Source: Lepidostoma basale (Eukaryota > Arthropoda > Insecta > Trichoptera > Lepidostomatidae). Taken from it: 64,000 bases of DNA. Below, one piece after another: positions 51,871 to 63,104 of this stretch (the first letter of the stretch is position 1; each line of letters starts with the position of its first letter). The translations under genes were made by a program, and so were the position numbers. The DNA is taken from NCBI GenBank assembly GCA_022606425.2, contig JAHDVF020000511.1, positions 248,001 to 312,000 of the forward strand, given 5' to 3'. The notes under the pieces were generated by a model. It was not told where the DNA came from, made no database searches, and saw only the letters and a list, made by a program, of their open reading frames with translations.

Positions 51871-51909
51871 CTCGACATGTTTCAGAGGATACCTCCATCT
51901 TCAGATGTA
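51871..51909 (-). ncRNA. Penelope hammerhead (family a), near-intact
   Basis: On the minus strand: ACAT, CTGAAGA, extra T, stem II GGAGG..CCTCT (one wobble), GAAACATGTC, GAGT. Core complete, stem I weak. Confidence 0.65.
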
Positions 51910-51984
51910 AAAATATAACAAAAACTAAACAAAGAAAGACTAATAAAAAACGCATTTAAAAATTCGATACAAAAATTAAAAATT

Positions 51985-52569
51985 AATCAAGTTTTGCGGG
52001 CGAAAATACACGCGCGCAAGTCTTAGCTTGTCGGCCGCCAGCCGACAACTGAGTTGTAGCGTAAATATAGAGATGTCGGCTGGCATCCGACAAAGGAGTG
52101 GTAAGGGTTAATTCTTTCTACTCAAAAAATTAACGCCGCGGAAGGACGTCTGCTGTACGAAATATGTTTGAGGAAGGTGCAATTTTTTTGTTGTTATATT
52201 TTTAATTTAATATCCAGGATAAGTGATTGTGAATACGGAAATAATTCTATAATACTTGGTATGACTGCATTCACTTAACAATGTGAGGTTTATTGTGGTG
52301 ATAAAGTCCGTGATACACCCTCCCTCCAGAACGTAAGGCCAATCAAAGCGAGCCGGTACTCGAGCGTAAGAACAATTACGAACGTTTATGGACGTGTTCG
52401 AATTTTAAAAATAGAGCTATGCACACACACCCTTCTCCGCGGTGGTTGAATGGACCAATAGCGCGTGGCCCTAAGTGAACACGTGTTCATTACGGTCTAT
52501 TTATACATAAAGATGAGTATAAAATACAAATTCAGTAAAAAATAATATTCCAACGTGGCAAACAATAAC
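51985..52569. other. GC inverted repeats and promoter-like patch
   Basis: 52029-52049 forms TTGTCGGC..GCCGACAA, and TGTCGGCTGGC recurs at 52074-52084. 52320-52520 has CCAAT boxes and TATA-like TCTATTTATACATAAAG. No gene seen. Confidence 0.35.
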
Positions 52570-52589
52570 GTCCCCGTGGTTATTTTATC

Positions 52590-53437
52590 TATATATGGCC
52601 AAGTGTAGGAAAGAGCTGAAAGGGTTGGATGTAGGTGCCAACATAAGCGGAGTGTCAGTAAGCTGTCTCTTGTATGCGGATGACGCTGTCCTACTTGCAG
52701 ACAACGAGCATGAACTACAAGTCCTGGTGAATTGTATGCATGAGGTATGCATGCGAAATGATCTGATGATTAATGTTGATAAGTCCAAGGTAATGATTTT
52801 TGAAAAAGAAGAAATCATCACAGTCTGCAACATTAGCGTGAATGGTAAAAATTTGGAGCAAGGAGATGAGTTCGTGTATTAAGGTAGTATGTTTACAAGA
52901 GATGGGCGAGTGGAGAGGGATATGGAAAGAAGGGTTGGGGCAGGCAACAAAGTGAATGGTGCACTTCAAGTTGTCATCGCAAACAAAAACCTATTCAAAA
53001 AAGCTAGAATGGCAGTGCACAATGGTGTTCTTCTACCGACCCTTATGTATGGAAGCGTAGCATGGAACTGGCAAAAGAAGGATGAAAGTAGAATAAATGC
53101 AGTAGAAATGAGATCTCTTAGACGTATGTGTGGATACTCTGTGTATGATAGAGTGTCGAATGAAAATATAAGAAGTGAATGCGGTGCGAATTATGGTGTG
53201 ATGAACAAAATATTGAAAGGATCATTAAGATGGTTTGGACATATGGAAAGAATGAATAAAGAAATAATGGTAAATAAATATATATGTTAACGATGTAAAT
53301 GGAACCAGAAATAGAGGAAGACCGAAAAAAACGTGGCACGATCAAATAAATCAAGAGATCTTATTTCTACAGCTTTTATTCTACTTTCATCCTTCTTTTG
53401 CCAGTTCCATGCTTCGCTTCCATACATAAGGGTCGGT
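52590..53437. mobile_element. RTE-1 with YADD box (+), joined to an inverted scrap (-)
   Basis: 52590-53354 (+): MAKCRKELKGLDVGANISGV, SCLLYADDAVLLADNEHELQ (catalytic YADD), a stop in FVY-stop-GSMF, then MAVHNGVLLPTLMYGSVAWN to ILKGSLRWFGHMERMNKEIM. 53355-53437 (-) is RTE-1 sequence in reverse. One of only two copies reaching the RT active site. Confidence 0.9.
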
Positions 53438-53802
53438 AACTAAGGAGTTTTCAACTTTCAATAAGTACAAAATACTTCACGATCACCTTACATATTGGTT
53501 TCCTTTTAAGATATGTAGTTAACATATTATCGTATTGGTTAAAATGATCGATGGATCTGATATTGGGTAACGGTAGCTGCCGACACGACTCCCGTATAGG
53601 CTTCAGGCCATTGTGCGAAGCGATTATGATACGTTAGGCCAGTCGACAAATATGGCTCCTGGACATCACGATTCTGAAGCGATGCCCTTTGGCCGATCGT
53701 GCACCGAGTAGACGACGGCTTAATTTGCCACCTCCTTAGAAGGCCGAGCGTTTGTACAGCTGGATAAACAAGGACGAGAGTAGCATAAACGTTGTAGAAA
53801 CC
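53438..53802. other. unassigned sequence
   Basis: A minus-strand 89-codon frame (53539-53808) has no family resemblance I can name. Confidence 0.35.
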
Positions 53803-54250
53803 AACCAACTAACCATAGCCCTATCTCCCGAAGGGATAGGCAGAAAGAATGGACTTACACACTTTTATCACTGACATATTTCTTTCGATTCCTCAACATT
53901 CATACATCGTATCATGCACGCACGTCGATTTCCCTGACTGCTCACGCAGTCGACATTTTGATTTATTTGATCGTGCCACGATTTCCACGGTCATTTCGCT
54001 CTTTTTCTAGTTCCATTTACATCGTTAACATATCCTTTTTTACCATTCTTACCATGCGTCAAAACCGTTTTGATGCTCCTTTAATTATTTTGTTTTTTAC
54101 ACCTTCATTCGCACAACACTTCTTATATTTTCATTCGACATTCTATCATACACAGATGTTCACACATACGTCTAAGAGATCTCATTTCTATTGCATTTAT
54201 TCTACTTTCATTCTTCATTTGCCAGTTCCATGGATCACATCAATATAAGA
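53803..54250 (-). mobile_element. RTE-1 copy
   Basis: Tail CCAACCAACTAACC, hairpin TCCCGAAGGGA, coding complement decayed. Confidence 0.85.
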
Positions 54251-54337
54251 GTATTTTTCGTATACATATTTATATTCTATTAACTCAAAAATTACTTCAC
54301 TGATTTTGCTGAAAATATTAAAGGTTCTTATTTTTTT

Positions 54338-54562
54338 CGAGTACAACAGGTCGTTTGAACCCAATTACTATGTACAATTTATTTTAGCTATTATATTGAT
54401 TCTCATGATATGTGATAGGTAGCCAATCTATCGACATTTTATTGTCACGTGAATTCTACACCAGACCAAAGACAGTGTGATCACACTGCTATTGCCGGGA
54501 ATCGAACCCGGGACCTTCGGTATGGAAGTAAGAGCTCTCACCACTCTGCCGCGAAGGTCGAC
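54338..54562 (-). mobile_element. SINE-T1, near full length
   Basis: From the 3' block (GTACAACAGGTCGTTTGAAC) to complement B box GGGAATCGAACCCGG and A box CCACTCTGCCG. About 225 bp. Confidence 0.88.
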
Positions 54563-54651
54563 GACGCAAGTAACGTTTAGAGCGAGTCTTCTTTTTCTCT
54601 CTGTATAAATCAAACTCCAATTTAATAGGAGGGATGGTTCTGGTAACAAAA

Positions 54652-54942
54652 TATATCACTGGGTTGGTTCGGACATTTGGAACGCTTGGAATAATGGTTA
54701 AAAAAGTTTGCGTTAACGAAGTGATGGATAAGGGAGTCAAAGAAGACCGAGGGAAACATGACATAACCAAATTAATAAAATTTTAAAGAACGGTAACGTG
54801 AGTTATCGGAGAAATCGGCGCGTGAGCATGACATGATATATGAATATTGAGGAAGCGAGAGAAGTATGTCGGGATATAAGCGTTGCGGTCCATTATTTCT
54901 GCCTACCCCTTCTGGGAGTCGGCGTAATGGTTAGTTAGTTAA
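54652..54942 (+). mobile_element. RTE-1c/b 3' end
   Basis: WFGHLERLE, MVKKVCVNEVMDKGVKEDRG-type frames, then hairpin CCCCTTCTGGGAG and GGTTAGTTAGTTAAG. Confidence 0.82.
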
Positions 54943-55384
54943 GAGCTTCAATTTCCGGCAGGCAATTAAAAAAACCAAACACTCTGTCCTTGGGTGCACA
55001 ACTGTAAAAATTGACACTAAAAATACACCGTCACAAATGCATCCGTAAGGGAAGTGGGGGCACTTGTATATGTGTGTAGGGGGGGGGGGGGTGAGGGGCA
55101 GGGGGAAGGTAGTTGAAACAAAGGACGCGTCAGTGGAAGCTGTTAATAAACTTAAATTTAAGTTAAACAAGCTGTTAACCGCTGCACGGTGTTTCATTAG
55201 TGCTCATTACGGCCCATCACTAGTGCTGGAGGCGATGGAACGATTCAAATAATGGAACGACAGAAGTAATCGAACATTTAAAAAAAAAAATAGAACAACA
55301 CGTATTTGAACGATTCAAATAATCGAACGAATCAATAGAATAACGTAAGTAATGGAATTATCTTCATATTATTTCGGTAAAAAA
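54943..55384. other. unassigned; contains 13-G run
   Basis: A run of 13 G (55079-55091) followed by GGGG and GGGGG tracts is a potential G-quadruplex. Short AT-rich repeats (GATTCAAATAAT) near 55240-55320. Confidence 0.5.
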
Positions 55385-55672
55385 AAGGATGGTTTGGACA
55401 TATGGAACGAATGGATGAGAGTAGAATGGTTAAAAAGTTGTATACAAGCAGCGTAAGTGGGAAAAGAAGCCGAGGACGACCGAGGAAAACATGGCAAGAC
55501 CAAATTAATCAATTACTAAAAGGCGTCAACATTTGAAGTCGGAATAATCGACGTGCGTGCATGGTACGATGTATGAATGTAGAGGAATCCCGAGAGGTAT
55601 GCCAGGACAGGGCATTGTGGCGATTCATCCTCTCTGCCTACCCCTCCGGGGAAATGGCGTGATGGTTAGTTA
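55385..55672 (+). mobile_element. RTE-1b 3' end
   Basis: GWFGHMERMDESRMVKKLYT, SVSGKRSRGRPRKTWQDQIN, hairpin CCCCTCCGGGG, TTAG tail. Confidence 0.88.
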
Positions 55673-55689
55673 GTTTTAGTTTATTTCGG

Positions 55690-55890
55690 TGCCGTATCAG
55701 GTCCCCCCAACGTTGGCGATCACTGCAGCAAATGCATCTCTGTCCTGCGCCGCTTGGAATAGGTTCTGGACTCTGTTCATTCCTATCCAATATTTTGTTC
55801 CGCAACTAGGACGACAAAATTATTTTGCCAATTTCAAGCTTCGCTTCAATACATACGTATCGGAACAAGAAAAACACAATGCATTAAAAT
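55690..55890 (-). pseudogene. LINE C-terminal scraps
   Basis: 55690-55815: AAQDRDAFAAVIANVGGT then stop (YRLLHLI group end). 55815-55890: RTE-1 complement of LMYGSEAWNWQ region, decayed. Confidence 0.6.
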
Positions 55891-56210
55891 ATAACATTAA
55901 TCGAATAAAAAAATAATCGATTTATCGATTATTTAAAAAAATATTTATCGTCGGCTCATCACTACGCCCTGTAGGTCTCAGTACCGGAGCGTACAGTGTG
56001 CCATATGTGTTTATTAACCGGACAAAAAATGCACTACGTGAATTGACACGACAGTGAGGTCAAATTAAACCTTTTAATTCTTTCGAAGGGCGGTTGAAAT
56101 TAACATACTTATGTAGTATGAAATAAAATACAATAAGTACCAAACAGTGTGCATGGTAAATTGAAATTATTATATAAAAAAAACATATTATGTTAACATT
56201 GCGGATATAA
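55891..56210. other. unassigned AT-rich sequence
   Basis: No motif. Confidence 0.4.
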
Positions 56211-56445
56211 GTCTTGTTAGGGAATAGAACGCTTGATTTCTGATCCAAGTGACGTGGGTTCAATCCTGATAATTTCCCGATTTCTTCTTCATAATATGCT
56301 CTTATTTCTGCTTACATTAAATGAACTCTAAGTGGAGGTAAAAAAAGGTCTGTCATGTAAATGGTATAACTATCATATTGATTCTCGTGACAAGTTATAG
56401 GTAACTTATCTATTGCCATTTTATTGTCACGTGAATTATGTTATG
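56211..56445. mobile_element. SINE-T2 (+) and SINE-T1 3' scrap (-)
   Basis: 56211-56330: GGGAATAGAACGCTTGATTT, B box GGGTTCAATCC, CTTCTTCATAATATGCTC. 56365-56445: ATTGATTCTCGTGACAAG, CCATTTTATTGTCACGTG. Confidence 0.75.
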
Positions 56446-57465
56446 CGGACGATGTTATAATCACAGCTGAGAACATAATGACTTATAAACATGTTAGACA
56501 GACTACATCACGCTTGTAAGAAATACAACAAGACGATTTCTATCGAAAAGACAAAATGTATGACATTTTCCAAAACACACAAAACATGGAACCTGGTAAT
56601 AGAGAATCACCCCATAGAACAGGTCAGAACCTTCAAGTATCTAGGCATAGATCAAGTGGGAGGAGCTGATCTGCGGGAAGAAATACAAGTCCAAGTAAAC
56701 AAGGCAGCTGCAATCTCTGGTGCTCTAAAATCCACAATATAGAAAAACAAAGACATGGCCATTAAGAGCAAGATGAGAATTCATAAAGCGTGCATAGAAC
56801 CAATAATAACATATTGTGGCCGTCGAAGCAAGGGCAGACACAGTAAGGACCAAACAAGTTTTGAGGACTTCCGAGATGAAGACACTGAGGACGATAGCAG
56901 GCAAGCGAGAGGAACACCAGAATTAGAGAGATATGTGAGGTTGATGATATTAAAAGATGAAGCAGGCAGCGAAGAAGGGACTGGTACGGTCAAGTTCAAA
57001 GAATGGACACCACCAGACTTCCCTATATTGCACTACATAATCAGCCTCATGGGACTTGTCCTCGTGGAAGACCACCTAAAATTAATTGTTTTACCTACCG
57101 GCCACCAGAACCAATTTGCCTCTGGTGACACCGGTAAGAAGAGCAATTAGTCTGCTGAACGCGGTCTCCTCGGAGATCGACGTCTTTCATATTAGTGAAG
57201 GTACGTTCAGGAGACAAATACTCTTGACTTTAGAACGTATCTTGTCTTCCTAATGTCGAACCTGGTACTATGTTGTATTTTTATAATATTTAATCTGTAC
57301 TCAATTGATGCTTTAAATATTTTCCTATTTGTAATGTCTTTTGAGTTAATAAACTGATTTGATTTTTTGATTTTGAAAAATATGGAAGAACGGATGGGAG
57401 TCTACCTCACAGTATGAGCAACACTCTGGAGAATAGACCGCATAGGTCTACAACAAGGAAGAATA
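56440..57465 (+). mobile_element. RTE-3 copy with YADD, split by H element
   Basis: CYADDVIITAENI (catalytic box), MLDRLHHACKKYNKTISIEK, TFKYLGIDQVGGADL and AAAISGALKSTI, then shifted frames to EDHLK. It resumes after 57372 with the last codons and ACAACAAGGAAGAATAAG. Confidence 0.82.
57083..57372 (+). mobile_element. H-family insertion in RTE-3
   Basis: FTYRPPEPICL-type start, then NAVSSEIDVFHISEGTFRRQ and ILLTLERILSS, UTR, AATAAACTGATTTGATTTTT tail. Confidence 0.85.
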
Positions 57466-57470
57466 AGTGA

Positions 57471-57577
57471 GTTCTACATCAGACCAAGACAGTGTGACAA
57501 TCATACTGTCATCGGCAGGAATTGAACCGGGGACCTTCGGTGTGACAGTCAAAGCCACAAAGGTCACGAAGGTCGTC
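57471..57577 (-). mobile_element. SINE-T1, 5' part
   Basis: CATCAGACCAAGACAGTGTG to complement B box GGAATTGAACCGGGG; the A-box region is mutated. Confidence 0.75.
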
Positions 57578-57997
57578 GTAAACATGCGTATGATAAAAAA
57601 AACTATTACAAGATATTAAAAATACACAATTTAGAGCCGGTAGCGTACGTAAGAGAGGAGTGGGATTACGGAGTGACAATGGACGGTGCATTTAGCGGTG
57701 CATAGAGAATATTAATTTGTCAATTAGGGGTCAATTGAGGGGTCGTTGCACCGTGCGACGTGAGCCGTGTCACACCGCATCGGGCCGGGCGCTCTGTGGG
57801 GCAAGGAATATCTACGATTCTAATATTGTAACTGTGCGATGCCGAATAAGTCACAAAAACAATAGATTTGTACCTCTATATATGAACGCAAAACATACAT
57901 AGACATAGGGCACATTTTGGATCAAAATTAATTAGAAAATTAGCATGCTTACGATGCGTGACATAGATTCTAGTTTAAAATTCTTTAACCGGTACTG
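57578..57997. other. unassigned sequence
   Basis: 57710-57800 is GC-richer; no motif. Confidence 0.4.
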
Positions 57998-58500
57998 AGT
58001 AGATAACTAATCATCACGTTGTCTTCCTGAAGGGGTAGGTTTCTTTCAAGAGAAGAGATTCCTTTCAATGATGGTCGCGCCACACTCTTCTTGCCTGAAC
58101 TTCTTCTCTCGTTCCTCAACATTTATACATCGTGTCAATTTCTCCGACTCCTCACGTGGCTGACATTCAATATTTGAAACTGTTAAATTAAATAACTTTG
58201 TTTTTTGCATGCGTAGAGTCGGGTGGAGAAGGTTCTTTGAGGGCCTTTGCAGCACGGAGGTGTGACAGGATAAAAAGAAGAACTGAAATGGAGTAGGCAG
58301 AGAAGACGATTATGGAGGGACCACATCGAGAGGATGGACCCAGCGAGGATTGCCAAGATCGTGATGTATTCCAAAGGGACGTCGAATACATCAATATGAA
58401 TTGCGCTATAAAGACTTGGACTTGGATCTTCTGGCTTCAGCTCTAATGGCTATTCCTCTTACGTCTGTAGGAAACATTGTTGGAATGGTTTAATGTTGTA
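57998..58500. mobile_element. RTE-1 (-), RTE-3/M (+) and J (-) 3' fragments
   Basis: 57998-58178 (-) RTE-1 with hairpin CCTGAAGGGG. 58215-58400 (+) has GRVEKVL-type and RRLWRDHIERMDPARIAKIV-type codons. 58435-58500 (-) is the J terminus (PTMFPTDVRGIAI). Confidence 0.65.
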
Positions 58501-58991
58501 TTAAACAAAATAATAATATGCGCAGAATTTTACACATCTCATTGACGCAGCCTCTATGAAATCTGCTTTGATAATGCGCTTATCTCAATAGCCATACAGG
58601 AAACCGAAGGCAAAGCGCTGGTGTAGTAAAAACGACCGAAATGCCGCGACACCGGATAAGGGTCCGAATTTAATTTACAACCCACAAAACAGGCAGGGAG
58701 AGTTTGATTCAAGAATGCTTTGTGAAATAGACGAATCGTTTTTTTTTTGGTATCTAAACAATGTATTCTCGCGTGATGGCGCACGATTATCCTTACGTAT
58801 TGTTATACACGCGCGCATGCGCATGGCGGGATGTGATTTTAAATTGACGTCAAAAAACGCCACTCACAGATAATAAAATAATTGGTCTCGGACTTAGACG
58901 GATTCATTGTGTCATGTGCGAATTTAGAACTAAAAAAAGTGAGTCAACTCAGGGGTCTTTTTTGCCTTGGGACAGTTATCAATTTTTTATA
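58501..58991. other. unassigned sequence
   Basis: No motif; overlapping short frames only. Confidence 0.4.
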
Positions 58992-60013
58992 CTAACTAAC
59001 TAACCATCACACCGTCTCCCCGGAGGGGTAGGCAGAAAGAATGGAACGCCACACTTTTCAGTCCTGACATACTTCTCTCGATTCCTCTACATTCAAAAAT
59101 CTTGTCATGCACGCACGTCGATTTCTCCGACTTCTCACGTGACCGACATTTAATATTTGTTTTATTTGATCGTGCCACGTTTTTCTCAGTCTTCCTCTAT
59201 TTCTGGTTCCATTTTCATCGTTAACATATAATTTTTTTACCATTCTTTCCATATGTCCAAACCATCTTAATGATCCTTTCATTATTTTATTCATAACACC
59301 ATAATTTGCACCGCATTCACTTCTTTTATATTTTCATTCGACACTCTACCATACACAGAGTATCACACATTCTTCTAAGAAATCTCATTTCTACTACATT
59401 TATTCTACTGTCATCCTTCTTTTGCCAGTTCCATGCTTCGCTTCCATACATAAGGGTCGGTATAAGAACACCATTGTGCATTACTATTTTAGCTTTTTTT
59501 GACATTTTTTTGTTTGCGATGACAACGTAAAATGCACCATTCACTTTGTTGCCTGGCCCAACCCTTCTTTCAATATTCCTCTCCACTCGCCAATCTTTTG
59601 TCAACATACTACCCAAATACACGAACTCATCTACTTGCTCCAAATTTTCACCATTCACGCTAATGGTGCAGACTGTCATGATTTCTTAGTTTTCAAAAAT
59701 CTTTACCACAGATTTATTCACATTCATCATCAGATTATTTTGCATGCACACCTCATACATACTATTCACCAGGACTTGTAGTTCATTCGTGTTGTCTGCA
59801 AGTACGATAGCGTCATCCGCATACAAGAGACAGCTTACTAACACTTCGCTCATTTTGGCACCTATATCCAACCCTTTCAGCTCTTTCATACACTTGTCCA
59901 TATATATATTAAATAACCAAAGGGACATTACGCCACCCTGTTTGACACCTTTATAGATGTCAAATCAGGCTGTATGATCTCCATTTACTCTGACACTAGC
60001 AGTGCTTTAAATA
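58992..60013 (-). mobile_element. longest RTE-1 copy (about 1 kb)
   Basis: Tail at 58992-59003 and CCCCGGAGGGG hairpin. Upstream: ASVRVNGDH, GVKQGGVMSLWLFNIYMDKC, SCLLYADDAIVLADNTNELQ (catalytic), EFVYLGSMLTKDWRVERNIE, then the C-terminal domain with one deletion near RMCD. Frames 59686-59928, 59326-59679 and 59058-59294 together span it. Still lacks the 5' endonuclease domain. Confidence 0.9.
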
Positions 60014-60017
60014 CACA

Positions 60018-60635
60018 TATACAGGGTGTCCCAGATCTCGACGTCAACCCGGAAACAGATGATAGGGCAAGTCATGCTGGTTATGAGAAAAATGTAAAAA
60101 AAAATCTAAGTTTTGTATTTTTCAAATTATAGGCATTTAAAAAAATCGAGAAAATCAACACCCTATGATGGTCTTTTAACTCCCGTTTCTACAGATCTTT
60201 ACTATTTATAATTTTTATTTTAATTATGTAATCCTGAATAATGCTTCTGTAAATTGTTGCCCAAAATTTACTATTTTATTACAAAAAAAATTGTCCACAC
60301 CTAATTTAAGAAATAATCAAGCAAGTGTTATACCATTTTGGAATTCTCATTAAATGCGCCAACTTTTGAAGTTAAGCTATAAATTTTAGGCAACAATTTA
60401 TAGAATCATTATTCAGGATTACATAATAAAAATAAAAATTATAAATAGTACAGATTTGTAGAAATGGGAGTTAAAAGACTATCACAGGGTGTTGATTTTC
60501 TCGATTTTTTTTAAATACCCATAATTACAAAAATATAAAACTTAGATTTTTTAAAATATTTTTTTCATAACCAGCATGACTTGCCCTTTCATCTGTTTCC
60601 GGGTTGACGTCGAGATCTGGGACACCCTGTGTAAA
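60018..60635. mobile_element. foldback element with ~260-bp inverted arms
   Basis: Left end ACAGGGTGTCCCAGATCTCG, right end the exact complement. Arms (60018-60285 and about 60370-60635) pair with few differences (GATAGGGCAAGTCATGCTGG inverted at the right). The loop is about 90 bp. No coding; the 99-codon minus frame is an arm artefact. Confidence 0.9.
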
Positions 60636-60985
60636 TAAAAAATAATGATAAACGATGACTGTTAAATTAAAATGTTGCCTCATTTCAATTAAAATTTTGA
60701 CACAAACACGGCAATATAAATTCTGCAGTTGTCCGGTGTAAAAATGAAACAGGAAATAATAAAGACAGTGTCGGCGGCACGGTATTCCAGTCACATACTT
60801 GGACGGACGCGTTCGCACCATCAACCTTGATAGATAATAATACAGATAGCCCGGGTTCAGAAAAAACGGCTAATGAAATATTTTTTCTCCATACTTAAAG
60901 ATATTTGTATTTTCTTTTTGCTTGGGCTACTTTTTTTCTAAAAACGTGATGCCTAAACCTAAACCAATTCAATCAAAAAATCTAA
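60636..60985. other. unassigned sequence
   Basis: No motif before a scrap of RTE-1 (AVHSGVLVPTL codons at 60985-61025). Confidence 0.4.
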
Positions 60986-61059
60986 TGTGACAGTGCACAG
61001 CGGTGTTCTTGTGCCGACCCTTAAGATTGAACCATCTCTCATGCATTCTTGGTGTAAAC

Positions 61060-61380
61060 TAAACATACTGTTTTATTTCCCAACATGCAGAACCAACATG
61101 CCTCTGGTGATGCCGGTGGGGAGAGCAATCAAACTGCTGAACATGATCGCTTTGGAGATCGATGTATTTCATATTCGTGAAAGTACATTCAGAAGACAAA
61201 TACTCTCGACTTTGGAGAGTATCTTGTATTCCTAATGTCGAACCATCTCTCATGCGTTCCTGGTATTATACGAGTATATTTATTATGTTTTACCTGTTCT
61301 CAATATATGCCTTAAACTATAAAAAATGTTTGTAATGTCTTTTGAGAAAATAAACTGATTTGAATTTGAATTTGATTTGA
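61060..61380 (+). mobile_element. H-family 3' end, well preserved
   Basis: CRTNMPLVMPVGRAIKLLNM, ALEIDVFHIRESTFRRQILS and TLESILYS then stop; UTR TTTTACCTGTTCTCAATATA, AATAAACTGATTTG tail. Confidence 0.88.
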
Positions 61381-62010
61381 ATAATCATCACGCCGTTTCC
61401 CCGGAGGGGTAGGCAGAGAGGATGGATAGCCACATTGTTCTATCCTGACATAACTCTCGCGCCTCTTCTACATTCACACATCGTGACATGTACGCTCGTC
61501 GATTGTTCCTACTTCGAACATGGCCGCCTTTCAGTAATTCTTGCAATACAGTCTTGCTTGGCCTTCCCCGACTTCTTTTTCCATTCACACTACATGTAAA
61601 TATATTTGTAACCATTCTTCCCTCAACCATTCGTTCCATATGTCCCAACCATCTTAGTGACCTTTTCTTAATTTTATTTATCACGCATTCATTCGTCTTA
61701 CACCCCTTTCTTACTTCATTATTAGATATTCTATCATACATTGATTTTTTCGCACATTCTTCTTAGTGAACTCATTTCTACGGCATTTATCCTACTTTCA
61801 TCCTTCTTCTGCCAATTCCAAGCTCCAATTCACCATACATAAGGGTCGGCACTATAACATTGTGCACTGCCCTCATTGCTTCAGTCGATATTTTTCTATT
61901 TGCGGTAATGACTTTGAGTGCACCATTTATTTTGTTTCCAGCTCCAATCCTTCTTCCGTTATCTTTCTCCATTCTTCCATCTCTTGTAAACATGCTTCCC
62001 AAATAAACAA
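61381..62010 (-). mobile_element. RTE-1b copy
   Basis: Hairpin CCCCGGAGGGG, no tail repeat (AATAATCATCACGCC). Complement codes MYDRISNNEVRKGCKTNECV, SLRWLGHMERMVEGRMVTNI, RRAYMSRCVNVEEARELCQD; upstream GSMFTRDGRMEKDNGRRIGA. Confidence 0.88.
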
Positions 62011-62014
62011 ATGT

Positions 62015-62110
62015 CGTATATTTTATATTTTACCTGTACTCAATATATGTCTTAAACATTAATATTGTTTGTAATGTCTGTCGAGATAATAATTGTCTGA
62101 TTTGAACTCT
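62015..62110 (+). mobile_element. H-family terminal scrap
   Basis: TATTTTACCTGTACTCAATA and TGTAATGTCTGTCGAGATAA. Confidence 0.7.
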
Positions 62111-62574
62111 TCGGCACACCTTTTAACATATCAGTCTTGCTGCCACGTTGAATGGAGACTGGAGTTTATTAATTTGGTGTGTGTGTACCAAAACGAAACA
62201 TGACTGGCAACTTCCTAGAACAATATAATAACTCTTGCATTAGCGAAATTATCTACAAAATGGCGGATGAATCATTTCAACAATAAAAATAGACTTCGCG
62301 TGCTAGATGTTAATTAAGGCGTTTAATGCCTTCGTCTATACTTTAGAAACAGTTTTGGACTTTGGTATTTATTTACAATAAAACAATTATAAATATTTTA
62401 AGAGAGAGCCGTAATGTCTTATGCGAATTTTTGGCCGAAATGAGAATCGTACATTTGATGTTATCATAAAGAATACAATTTTTTGCACTTCAATTGCAGC
62501 CGGCCGCACTATAGGCGTTAATGACCCTTTAATTATTTTATTCATAACACTTTCATTCGATCTTATCAATGTTC
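62111..62574. other. unassigned; short RTE-1 scrap
   Basis: 62515-62565 (-) resembles NKIIKGSL codons of RTE-1. Otherwise nothing recognised. Confidence 0.4.
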
Positions 62575-62830
62575 GTTTCCGATGTTATCAAGATGGCCGC
62601 AACCGTCGATGGGCGGGACATGTCGCTCGCGATCCAGATGAAAAGTGGACAAGGCGACTGCTGTGCTGGTGGCCAAGGACGGCAAAGCGTGGAGTTGGGC
62701 GCCCACAGTTGCGTTGGCGCGACGATGTCCGGAGAAGTGCGGGAAGTGCCTGGATGCGGATCGCTCAGGATAGAAGAGAATGGAAAATGCGAGAGGAGGC
62801 CTACGTCCAGGAGTGGACGAAGAAGAATAC
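62575..62830 (+). mobile_element. RTE-2-like 3' end, open frame
   Basis: CYQDGRNRRWAGHVARDPDE, KWTRRLLCWWPRTAKRGVGR, PQLRWRDDVRRSAGSAW and DRREWKMREEAYVQEWTKKN, in a 208-codon frame (62421-63047) that reads through the GAAGAAG tail. Confidence 0.85.
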
Positions 62831-62924
62831 TATCATTCACTTCTTTTATTTGCATTTAGCACTATCATACACCGACAATCTAAAACATAATGAAACTCAT
62901 AGAAAACATCTTCTTCTCACTCGT

Positions 62925-63085
62925 ATTCCTCATGATAAAGGGTCGTGTCCATCCTGTAAACTATTGACCATGACACGCCATGCGCTCCTGTCACCCATCA
63001 GTCTCCAGGCTGCAGCCAATGATAGACCAGTCAGCTCCCTGATTTGATCGGACCAGCGGCTTGGTGGCCGTCCTTAGGTTGCTTT
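62925..63085 (-). pseudogene. LINE C-terminus (group K)
   Basis: RWSDQIRELTGLSLAAAWRL, MGDRSAWRVMVNSLQDGHDP, then a stop and GIRVRRRC. Confidence 0.75.
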
Positions 63086-63104
63086 CCTTTATTTTGCCCA
63101 TGAT

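Noticed and set aside
2473..59003. (TTAG)n / (TAAC)n arrays as telomeric repeats
   Set aside because: Always three to five units at the end of RTE-1 copies, always after the same hairpin, and the insect telomere unit is TTAGG.
2500..59030. CCCC..GGGG hairpins near tails as transcription terminators
   Set aside because: They overlap the last codons of RTE-1 and are part of its conserved 3' recognition end; the organism is eukaryotic.
60525..60824. 99-codon minus-strand frame as a protein
   Set aside because: Its C-terminal part is translated from a foldback arm and the rest has no motif.
62421..63047. 208-codon open frame as a novel gene
   Set aside because: Only the middle matches a LINE C-terminus; both ends read through unrelated repeat scraps and a tail.
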